Shown: positions 7,237 to 13,335 of the stretch, piece by piece
Layout of the letters: each line of letters starts with the position of its first letter
Position numbering within the stretch: position 1 is the stretch's first letter
Source of the DNA: Porcipelethomonas sp964621265
Lineage (GTDB): Bacteria; Bacillota; Clostridia; Oscillospirales; Ruminococcaceae
Reading direction: 5' to 3'
NCBI GenBank assembly: GCA_964621265.1
Contig: CAZULQ010000047.1
Span: 1 to 13,335 of the forward strand
Length of the DNA stretch: 13,335 nucleotides
Notes under the pieces: generated by a model
The model's input: only the letters and a program-made list of their open reading frames with translations
Databases searched by the model: none
What the model was told of the DNA's origin: nothing
Translations under genes and position numbers: made by a program

Positions 7237-7287
7237 ATGTTTTATCTTACTGTAAAATGTCCGAAAAAATAAAACATGGGACATTTT
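7237..7287 (+). promoter_or_regulatory. Two interleaved inverted repeats in the fuc leader
   Basis: The first pair is ATGTTTTAT (7237-7245) with ATAAAACAT (7269-7277). The second is AAAATGTCC (7254-7262) with GGACATTTT (7279-7287). Both pairs are perfect over 9 bases and the arms alternate, so in RNA the two hairpins exclude each other. The second hairpin ends in a short T-run and could be a weak attenuator. Equally, these could be DNA operators just downstream of the promoter. Confidence 0.5.
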
Positions 7288-7321
7288 TGGTGCGACATAA
7301 TGAAACGGAGGTAAACTCAAA

Positions 7322-8002
7322 ATGAATGAACAGCAGATAAAAGAGCAGATGTGCGATATTTGCTATAAAATGTGGCAGCTTGGCTGGGTTGCGGCAAATG
7401 ACGGAAATGTATCTGTAAAGCTTGACGACGGAACTTTTCTTGCCACACCAACAGGCGTAAGCAAAAGCTTTATTACTCCTGATAAACTCGTAAAAATCAA
7501 TGATAAAGGAGAGGTTCTTGAAGGACTTGAAGGCTATCGTCCTTCCTCTGAAATCAAAATGCACCTCAGATGCTATAAGGAACGTGAAGACGTAGGTGCA
7601 GTACTTCATGCACATCCGCCGACAGCAACAGGTTATGCTGTTGCTAACAAGGCACTTGATGAATATACAATGATTGAATCTGTAATAGCAATCGGTTCAG
7701 TTCCTGTAACACCATACGGAACACCTTCAACTGATGAAGTACCTGAAGCAATTGCGCCATATCTTCAGGAACATGACGTAATGCTTCTCCAGAACCACGG
7801 TGCACTTACTGTAGGCGCTGACCTCATCACAGCTTATTACAGAATGGAAACTCTCGAGCTTTTCGCTAAAATCAGTCTTAACGCTCATCTTTTAGGCGGT
7901 GCGCAGGAAATCTCAAGAGAGAATATTGACAGACTCTGCAATATGCGTGCAAATTACGGCGTAACAGGCAGACACCCAGGCTACAAAAAATACAACAAGT
8001 AA
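7322..8002 (+). CDS. fucA: L-fuculose-phosphate aldolase
   Basis: This cytoplasmic class II zinc aldolase of 226 residues cleaves L-fuculose-1-phosphate into dihydroxyacetone phosphate and L-lactaldehyde. It belongs to the class II aldolase/adducin family and has near-normal length. The expected active-site residues are visible: the catalytic glutamate E77 in PSSEIKMHL, zinc ligands H96 and H98 in LHAHPP, and H159 in NHGAL. The substrate phosphate-binding segments NDGNVSV (26-32) and TPTGVSKS (42-49) are also present. The ATG at 7322 follows GGAGGT (7307-7312) at 9 bases. It is the first gene of the operon. RhaD and AraD relatives share the fold, but the neighbouring fucU and fucI fix the substrate as a fucose derivative. 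Confidence 0.94.
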   Translation: MNEQQIKEQMCDICYKMWQLGWVAANDGNVSVKLDDGTFLATPTGVSKSFITPDKLVKINDKGEVLEGLEGYRPSSEIKMHLRCYKEREDVGAVLHAHPPTATGYAVANKALDEYTMIESVIAIGSVPVTPYGTPSTDEVPEAIAPYLQEHDVMLLQNHGALTVGADLITAYYRMETLELFAKISLNAHLLGGAQEISRENIDRLCNMRANYGVTGRHPGYKKYNK

Positions 8003-8014
8003 AGGAGAACGATT

Positions 8015-8443
8015 ATGCTGAAAGGAATCCCCCCTGTCCTCTCACCCGAGCTTCTCAAAATTCTTATGGAAATGGGTCATGGTGACGAAATTGTAATTGG
8101 TGACGGCAATTTCCCGGCGGCTTCAATAGCAAACCGTCTTGTACGTCTTGATGGTCATGGTGTACCCGAAATTCTCGACGCAATAATGAAATTCCTCCCG
8201 CTTGATACATATACAGAAAAGCCTGTGAGCCTTATGGCTGTTGTGCCCGGCGATGATGTAAAGCCGACAATCTGGGACGAATATAAAGATATCATAAACA
8301 AATATGAGCCAGAAAACTGCAAAATCGAATTTGTTGAGCGATTTGATTTCTACGAAAGAGCAAAAAAAGCGTATGCAGTTGTTGCAAGCGGCGAAACCGC
8401 AATTTATGCCAACATAATCCTGAAAAAAGGTGTAGTAAAGTAG
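8015..8443 (+). CDS. fucU: L-fucose mutarotase (FucU/RbsD family)
   Basis: This cytoplasmic protein of 142 residues interconverts the alpha and beta anomers of L-fucose, supplying the form used by the isomerase. It resembles E. coli FucU along its length: MLKGIPPVLSPELLKIL at the start, then EMGHGDEIVIGD containing the active-site H22 and D30, FYERAKKAYAVVASGE near 111-126, and an IYANIILKKGVVK ending. The family assembles as a ring-shaped oligomer. The AAAGGAG at 8001-8007 overlaps the fucA stop codon and lies 7 bases before the ATG, so the two genes are tightly joined. The relative RbsD acts on ribose, but the neighbours and the FucU-like ends favour fucose. Confidence 0.95.
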   Translation: MLKGIPPVLSPELLKILMEMGHGDEIVIGDGNFPAASIANRLVRLDGHGVPEILDAIMKFLPLDTYTEKPVSLMAVVPGDDVKPTIWDEYKDIINKYEPENCKIEFVERFDFYERAKKAYAVVASGETAIYANIILKKGVVK

Positions 8444-8450
8444 GTGCGCT

Positions 8451-9923
8451 ATGAATAGACGTGTATTATGCTTTGACTTCGGAGCATCTGGCGGCAGAGC
8501 CATGCTTGCTGAATACGATGGTACAAAAATCACACTCAATGAGGTGCACCGCTTCAGAAATGAACACATCACCGTAAATGGTACTGTTTACTGGGACGTT
8601 CTCCGTCTTTTCCACGAAATAAAAACAGGTCTTGTGAAAGGGCATCAGGCAGGCGGTTATGAGTGCATAGGAATTGACACCTGGGGTGTTGATTACGGCA
8701 TTATTGACGAAAACGGCTTTTTAATAGGAAATCCTGTTCAGTACCGTGACAGGCGAACAGACAATATCTTTGAAAAGTCAGAAAAAATCATTTTAAATGA
8801 TGAACTGTATCTTCTGACAGGCAATCAGGTAATGGAAATAAATACAGCATTCCAGCTACTTGCTGAAAAAGAACAGAAACCATACATGTTCAGAGAAGGC
8901 AACAAAATCCTCATGATGCCTGACCTTTTTGCATATATGCTGACAGGAAATATCTCAGCCGAAACTTCGATTGCAAGTACAACCCAGCTTTTCGACCAGA
9001 ACAGGCTTGACTGGTCTGATGAGGCAATTGAAAAATTCGGGCTTCGTCGTGATATGTTCCCGAACATAATCAAAGCAGGCGAAAGCAAGGGATATCTCAA
9101 AGACGAGCTTTGTCGTGAGCTGAACATACCCCAAGCAGAGGTAAGAGCAGTATGCGGACACGATACACAATGCGCATGCTTTGCTGTCCCCGACCGTTCA
9201 AAGAAGGATTTCATTTTCCTCAGCTGTGGTACATGGTCGCTTCTCGGAACTGAGCTTGACTCCCCTGTTATCAACGAAAAATCTGCAAAATTCAATATCA
9301 CAAATGAAGTCGGTTATGACGGAAAAATAACCTTCCTTAATAATATCACAGGGCTCTGGCTTATTCAGGAAACAAGAAACTATCTGAAATCACAGGGCGA
9401 GGATTATTCCTTTGCCGAGCTTGAAAAAATGGCTCTTGATTCATCTGATTTCTGCAGTTTTGCAGACCCTGATTACCCTGAACTTGCAAAGCATGGCGAT
9501 ATTCCGTCTGTCATCCGTGAATACTGCCGCAAGACAGGACAGAAGGTCCCTGAAAACACCGGCGAAATCATGCGTTCAATATACCTCGGACTTGCACTGA
9601 AATACAGACAGAGCATCGAGGAAATTGAAGCCTGCACTGATAAAAAGTATGATGTGATATATATTGTGGGCGGAGGCGTCAGAGACGAAACTCTCTGTCA
9701 GCTTACTGCCGATATCTGCGGCATAAAAGCCGTTTCAGGCTCATCGGAAGCTACTGCTATGGGAAATGCCGCAATCCTCCTTATGCACTGCGGTGCAATA
9801 AAAAACGCACAGGAAGCCGGAGAAGTTATCGGAAAATCCTCTGAAATGAAAGTTTATCTCCCGAAAAATGACTTTTCTGCGCTGTATGATAAATTCAAAA
9901 TCAATAAGAAAGTGAGTGTTTAA
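8451..9923 (+). CDS. fucK: L-fuculokinase of the rhamnulokinase-like FGGY branch
   Basis: This FGGY-family sugar kinase of 490 residues phosphorylates L-fuculose with ATP at O1. Visible landmarks are the N-terminal phosphate-binding motif DFGASGGR (9-16), GIDTWGVDYG (74-83), YRDRRTD (98-104), the catalytic base D238 in CGHDT, the nucleotide-site GGGVRDE (407-413) and EATAMGNA (433-440). The DxGASxGR, IDTWGVD and YRDxRT patterns are those of rhamnulokinase RhaB rather than of E. coli FucK, so a homology search alone may name it rhamnulokinase. The operon (fucA, fucU and fucI, with no rhaA or rhaD) argues for fuculose as the main substrate, although dual use is possible. The start ATG lies 7 bases after fucU with only a weak AGGTG site, which suggests translational coupling. 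Confidence 0.88.
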   Translation: MNRRVLCFDFGASGGRAMLAEYDGTKITLNEVHRFRNEHITVNGTVYWDVLRLFHEIKTGLVKGHQAGGYECIGIDTWGVDYGIIDENGFLIGNPVQYRDRRTDNIFEKSEKIILNDELYLLTGNQVMEINTAFQLLAEKEQKPYMFREGNKILMMPDLFAYMLTGNISAETSIASTTQLFDQNRLDWSDEAIEKFGLRRDMFPNIIKAGESKGYLKDELCRELNIPQAEVRAVCGHDTQCACFAVPDRSKKDFIFLSCGTWSLLGTELDSPVINEKSAKFNITNEVGYDGKITFLNNITGLWLIQETRNYLKSQGEDYSFAELEKMALDSSDFCSFADPDYPELAKHGDIPSVIREYCRKTGQKVPENTGEIMRSIYLGLALKYRQSIEEIEACTDKKYDVIYIVGGGVRDETLCQLTADICGIKAVSGSSEATAMGNAAILLMHCGAIKNAQEAGEVIGKSSEMKVYLPKNDFSALYDKFKINKKVSV

Positions 9924-9924
9924 A

Positions 9925-11724
9925 ATGTATCCAAAAATAGGAATCAGACCCGTTATTGACGGCAGACAGTTCGGTATCAGAGAAAGTCTTGAAGAACAGA
10001 CAATGGGAATGGCTCAGTCTGCCAAAAAGCTTATTGAAGAAAATCTCAAATATCCAGACGGTACACCTGTACAGTGTGTCATAGCGCCTTCAACAATCGG
10101 CGGTGGTGCGGAAGCATACAAGGCTGAGGAATATTTCTCAACACAGAATGTATGTGCTACTCTTTCAGTTACTCCATGCTGGTGCTACGGAAGCGAAACT
10201 ATGGACTTAAATCCACTGACAATCAAGGCTGTATGGGGATTTAACGGTACTGAAAGACCTGGCGCTGTGTATCTTGCGGCGGCTATGGCTTCACACGCTC
10301 AGAGAGGTCTCCCTGCGTTCGCTATTTACGGTCACGACGTACAGGACAAGGACGACAAGTCAATCCCTGATGATGTACGTGAAAAGCTTCTGAGATTTGC
10401 AAAGTGCGCAATCGCTGTCGGACTTATGAGAAACAAGGCGTATGTTGGTCTCGGCAGCGTTTCAATGGGTATCGGCGGTTCGTACTGCAACAGCGATTTC
10501 TTCCAGAATTATCTCGGAATCCGTGCTGAATGGGTTGACATGACTGAAATTCTCAGAAGAATCAATCTTGAAATCTATGACCATGATGAATACGAAAAGG
10601 CTTATCAGTGGGCAATGATTAACTGTCCTGTCGGATATGACGTAAACACAGAAACTGTAATCGACGAAAAGGAAGACCCATTCGGATTCAAGGTTCCTCA
10701 TGATGAAGTACGCAGAGAGGAAGAATGGGAATTCTGCATCAAGATGACTCTCGTCTGCCGCGATATTCTCCTTGGCAATCCAAAGCTTGCTGAAATGGGC
10801 TGGCTTGAAGAAAGCAGAGGCAGAAACGGTATTCTCGGTGGCTTCCAGGGTCAGAGACAGTGGACAGACTGGCTTCCTAACGGCGACTTCACTGAATCAA
10901 TTCTCAATTCAAGCTTTGACTGGAACGGTAAAAAAGAGCCTGTTATCCTTGCAACTGAAAATGACGGTCTTAACGGTACTTCAATGCTCTTTGGCAAGCT
11001 TCTTACAGGTACAGCAAGCATATTCGCCGATGTCCGTACATACTGGAGCCCTGAGGCTGTTGAACGTGTAACAGGCAAAAATCCTGAAGGTCTTGCGGCT
11101 AACGGCTTTATCCATCTTATAAACTCAGGTGCTGCTGCTATTGACGGCACAGGTCTTGCAAAGGACGAAAACGGCAAGAACCTTATCAAGCAGTGGTGGA
11201 ATGTTACAGACGAAGATATTGAAGCTATGCTGAAAGCTGTTGACTGGTGTCCTGCAAACCTCGGATATTTCAGAGGCGGCGGTTTCTCATCACATTTCAA
11301 GACACAGGCTGAAATGCCGGTTACTATGATAAGACTCAACATCCTCAACGGAAATCAGCCATTCCTCCAGATTGCTGAAGGCTATACAACTGTTCTTCCT
11401 GATGACATTCACAAGGTACTCGATGAAAGAACAGACAAGACATGGCCTACAACATGGTTTGTTCCAAGACTTACAGGCGAAGGTGCATTCAAGGATGTTT
11501 ACTCAGTAATGGCTAACTGGGGTGCTAACCATGGTTCAATCTCCTATGGTCATATCGGTAAGGACCTCATAACTCTTGCAAGTATGCTCAGAATTCCTGT
11601 ATCCATGCACAATGTAGATGACAATGACATTTACAGACCTCATACATGGGCTGCGTTCGGAACAAAGGAACTTGAATCAGCTGATTACAGAGCATGTGCA
11701 GCTTATGGCGCAATGTATAAATAA
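9925..11724 (+). CDS. fucI: L-fucose isomerase
   Basis: This cytoplasmic Mn2+-dependent ketol isomerase of 599 residues converts L-fucose to L-fuculose; it can also take D-arabinose in the family. It is full length compared with the 591-residue E. coli enzyme. The metal and catalytic residues appear at the expected spacing: E345 in ATENDGLNG, D369 in FADVRTYW and H536 in ANHGSISYGH, 24 and 191 residues apart as in E. coli E337, D361 and H528. The opening YPKIGIRPVIDGRQFGIRESLE is characteristic. The frame could begin at a GTG at 9916 inside fucK, but the ATG at 9925, one base after the fucK stop, gives the family's usual N-terminus. Its ribosome site (AGTGAG) is weak, so translation is probably coupled to fucK. 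It ends the operon. Confidence 0.97.
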   Translation: MYPKIGIRPVIDGRQFGIRESLEEQTMGMAQSAKKLIEENLKYPDGTPVQCVIAPSTIGGGAEAYKAEEYFSTQNVCATLSVTPCWCYGSETMDLNPLTIKAVWGFNGTERPGAVYLAAAMASHAQRGLPAFAIYGHDVQDKDDKSIPDDVREKLLRFAKCAIAVGLMRNKAYVGLGSVSMGIGGSYCNSDFFQNYLGIRAEWVDMTEILRRINLEIYDHDEYEKAYQWAMINCPVGYDVNTETVIDEKEDPFGFKVPHDEVRREEEWEFCIKMTLVCRDILLGNPKLAEMGWLEESRGRNGILGGFQGQRQWTDWLPNGDFTESILNSSFDWNGKKEPVILATENDGLNGTSMLFGKLLTGTASIFADVRTYWSPEAVERVTGKNPEGLAANGFIHLINSGAAAIDGTGLAKDENGKNLIKQWWNVTDEDIEAMLKAVDWCPANLGYFRGGGFSSHFKTQAEMPVTMIRLNILNGNQPFLQIAEGYTTVLPDDIHKVLDERTDKTWPTTWFVPRLTGEGAFKDVYSVMANWGANHGSISYGHIGKDLITLASMLRIPVSMHNVDDNDIYRPHTWAAFGTKELESADYRACAAYGAMYK

Positions 11725-11762
11725 AAAACACAACTATGACAAATACTCCTATATAAATATAC

Positions 11763-11790
11763 ATATCCCCTTACATTTGTAAGGGGATAT
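11763..11790. terminator. Hairpin after fucI
   Basis: ATATCCCCTTAC (11763-11774) pairs perfectly over 12 bases with GTAAGGGGATAT (11779-11790) around an ATTT loop. The stem is strong, but only TATTAT follows, so it is an imperfect terminator on its own. It may work as a 3' end stabiliser for the fuc mRNA, with a second hairpin ending transcription. Confidence 0.7.
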
Positions 11791-11807
11791 TATTATACAG
11801 CAGAAAA

Positions 11808-11840
11808 GGGACCGCATTTAATGCAGTCCCTTGATTTTTT
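11808..11840. terminator. Bidirectional terminator between fucI and glgA
   Basis: GGGAC-C-GCAT (11808-11817) pairs with ATGC-A-GTCCC (11821-11830) around a TTA loop with one C/A mismatch. On the plus strand it is followed by TTGATTTTTT. On the minus strand it is followed by TTTTCTG. It can therefore end the fuc operon and, 11 bases after its stop codon, glgA. Confidence 0.8.
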
Positions 11841-11841
11841 A

Positions 11842-13293
11842 TCAGCAGTCTGATAACCACTTATACATTCCGGCATACTGATTTGCTGAGCTGTTCCATG
11901 AAAAGTCTGAATTCATAGCACGCTTTACAATATCCTGCCATTCTTCATTTCTTGTAAAGTAAACAGTTTTAGCGTAGTTTATAACATTGAGCATGTCATA
12001 GCTGTCGTAGTTTGTAAAGGAGAATCCGTTACCATAATTTTCAAATTCATTGTAAGGTACAACTGTATCCTTTAAGCCACCTGTTTCTCGTACAATCGGA
12101 AGTGTTCCGTATCTGAGAGCAATAAGCTGTGTCAGACCACATGGCTCAAAGCGTGACGGAACAAGCATAGCGTCAGCAGCAGCATAAAGTCTGTGTGCAC
12201 GCTGTTCGGAGAAGAAGATATTTGCAGAAACTCTGTCAGGATATTTCCACTGGAAATGCTTGAAGAGATTTTCATATCTTGTTTCACCTGTACCGATAAC
12301 AACAAACTGTGTATGTTCATCGCAAATCTGTTCAATAACACGATTTATAAGGTCAAGACCCTTCTGGTCAGTAAGACGTGAAATAATACCGACCATGAAC
12401 TTGTTTTCGTCCTGTGGCAGACCAAGCTCCTCCTGAAGCTTCAGCTTGTTTTCAGCCTTCTTTTCCTTATAGTTTCTGACATTGTAATTTGCAAAAATTT
12501 CAGTATCCTTTTCAGGATTGTAAATATCATAATCTATGCCGTTTAAGATACCTCTCAGCTGAAGATGACGTGCCCTTAAAAGTCCGTCTAAGCCCTCACC
12601 GAATTCAGGCGTCTGAATTTCATAGGCATAAGTATTGCTGACGGTTGTAATGTAATCTGCATATACAAGTCCGCCCTTGAGCATATTTGCATCCTTCTTG
12701 TATTCAAGCTTATCAGGAGTGAATACACTTTCAGGAAGATTTGTAAATGTTCTGAAAGTTTTGATATCCCATATTCCCTGGAATCTGAGATTATGGATTG
12801 TCATTACTGTCTTTGTACCCCAGTAGAACGGATTATCCTTATAAAGTGTTTTAAGGAAAACAGGAATCATACCTGTCTGCCAGTCATGACAATGAATAAT
12901 ATCAGGCTTGAAGTCAATTACAGGCATAATTGCAAGAACAGCCTTTGAGAAGAAGGTAAAACGTTCAATGTCATAAAGTGTTGAACAGTATGGCTTGTCA
13001 GTCTTGAAGTAATCCTCATTATCTACAAAATAATATGTAATACCCTCATATTCATATTCCATGATACCAACGTGAGGTGAGAAATTCAGCTTTCCCATGT
13101 CCATGTAAAAATGGTGTACATATTTAAACTTGCTTCTGTGTTCCCAAGGAATACAGGTATAGCTCGGTATAATAACTCTTACATCAAATTCATTTTTATC
13201 AAGCATTTTCGGCAGCGCACCGACAACGTCGGCAAGTCCGCCTGTTTTCATAAAGGGAACGCATTCTGATGCGGCAAATAAAATTCTTTTCAT
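11842..13293 (-). CDS. glgA: Glycogen synthase (ADP-glucose type, GT5)
   Basis: This cytoplasmic retaining glycosyltransferase of 483 residues, the usual bacterial length, adds glucose from ADP-glucose to growing alpha-1,4-glucan. The N-terminal catalytic half opens with ILFAASECVPFMKTGGLADVVG, in which K16-T17-G18-G19-L20 is the sugar-nucleotide-binding signature. HCHDWQTG follows at 134-141. The C-terminal half carries SRLTDQKG (305-312, with R306 and K311 contacting the nucleotide phosphates), SRFEPCGLTQ with the conserved E383, and RETGGLKDTV at 402-411. The ATG at 13293 follows AAAGGAGGA at 7 bases. No other glg gene is in the window; partners such as glgB, glgC and glgP may lie beyond the right edge or elsewhere. 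Starch synthase of the same family is the only alternative name. Confidence 0.97.
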   Translation of the reverse strand: MKRILFAASECVPFMKTGGLADVVGALPKMLDKNEFDVRVIIPSYTCIPWEHRSKFKYVHHFYMDMGKLNFSPHVGIMEYEYEGITYYFVDNEDYFKTDKPYCSTLYDIERFTFFSKAVLAIMPVIDFKPDIIHCHDWQTGMIPVFLKTLYKDNPFYWGTKTVMTIHNLRFQGIWDIKTFRTFTNLPESVFTPDKLEYKKDANMLKGGLVYADYITTVSNTYAYEIQTPEFGEGLDGLLRARHLQLRGILNGIDYDIYNPEKDTEIFANYNVRNYKEKKAENKLKLQEELGLPQDENKFMVGIISRLTDQKGLDLINRVIEQICDEHTQFVVIGTGETRYENLFKHFQWKYPDRVSANIFFSEQRAHRLYAAADAMLVPSRFEPCGLTQLIALRYGTLPIVRETGGLKDTVVPYNEFENYGNGFSFTNYDSYDMLNVINYAKTVYFTRNEEWQDIVKRAMNSDFSWNSSANQYAGMYKWLSDC

Positions 13294-13300
13294 GTGAAGG

Positions 13301-13331
13301 TCCTCCTTTGTAATACTATATTTATATTATA
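13301..13331 (-). promoter_or_regulatory. glgA ribosome binding site and probable -10 element
   Basis: On the minus strand a perfect TATAAT (13331-13326) lies about 17 bases upstream of AAAGGAGGA (13309-13301), which precedes the ATG by 7 bases. A start near 13319 would give a very short leader. The -35 element would fall outside the window, so the promoter call is tentative; the ribosome site is clear. Confidence 0.5.
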
Positions 13332-13335
13332 AACT

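Larger units (their letters stand above)
6939..7321. other. 383-base gene-free region before the fucose operon
   Basis: This stretch holds a terminator near its left end, then about 130 AT-rich bases with nothing recognisable. After that come an inverted repeat, the operon promoter, and an 88-base leader with two interleaved inverted repeats. A 77-codon frame from a TTG at 6949 crosses the terminator, lacks a ribosome binding site and is not considered a gene. Confidence 0.7.

Noticed and set aside
7237..7287. Full H-type pseudoknot or known riboswitch in the fuc leader
   Set aside because: Only one base joins the last two arms, too short to cross a 9-base stem, and no known riboswitch core was recognised. 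Competing hairpins or operators fit better.
8825..9301. A 158-codon minus-strand frame inside fucK
   Set aside because: It is antisense to conserved FGGY kinase sequence and has no recognisable protein motif.
10851..11348. A 165-codon minus-strand frame inside fucI
   Set aside because: It is opposite the catalytic region of L-fucose isomerase; its length follows from the codon bias of the real gene.

Overview
The window looks like chromosomal DNA of a low-GC, fibre-degrading Firmicute. The best guess is a Ruminococcus-type member of the Oscillospiraceae. The reasons are an exported, dockerin-bearing mannanase (a cellulosome-type attachment module), strong AAAGGAGG ribosome binding sites, AT-rich intergenic DNA, and a clostridial-style AraC regulator. 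No RNA gene, CRISPR array, insertion sequence or phage gene was seen. The assignment rests on protein character only.

Layout. (1) 18-2243 (+) is a large cytoplasmic regulator made of a LacI-like sugar-binding core, a GAF-like middle, a decayed GGDEF domain and an AraC DNA-binding domain. (2) Convergent to it, 2300-4516 (-) is a secreted multidomain enzyme with a GH26 mannanase, CBM35, dockerin and an apparently truncated SGNH esterase. The two genes share a symmetrical terminator hairpin. (3) 4667-6016 (-) is a MATE-family exporter, transcribed divergently from a 252-residue AraC-family regulator at 6180-6938 (+). Their promoters overlap almost symmetrically. (4) After a strong terminator and a 383-base gene-free stretch with a good promoter and several inverted repeats, 7322-11724 (+) is a tight L-fucose operon in the order fucA-fucU-fucK-fucI. 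(5) Convergent to it, behind two hairpins, 11842-13293 (-) is glycogen synthase glgA, with its -10 element at the window edge.

How the genes work together. The four fuc genes supply a full intracellular route from L-fucose to glycolysis. FucU interconverts the anomers, FucI makes L-fuculose, FucK phosphorylates it, and FucA cleaves L-fuculose-1-phosphate to dihydroxyacetone phosphate and L-lactaldehyde. No sugar transporter and no lactaldehyde-handling enzyme is present, so import and disposal must be encoded elsewhere. The mannanase acts outside the cell on mannan and glgA stores glucose as glycogen. With the fucose genes they give a carbohydrate-processing neighbourhood, but nothing shows that they are co-regulated.

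The points most worth a second look are the apparent in-frame deletion fusing a CBM35 start to the middle of an SGNH esterase that has lost its serine block, the four-part regulator with a non-catalytic GGDEF remnant, the pseudo-symmetric divergent promoter pair, and the interleaved inverted repeats in the fuc leader. No clearly new multi-gene system was found.
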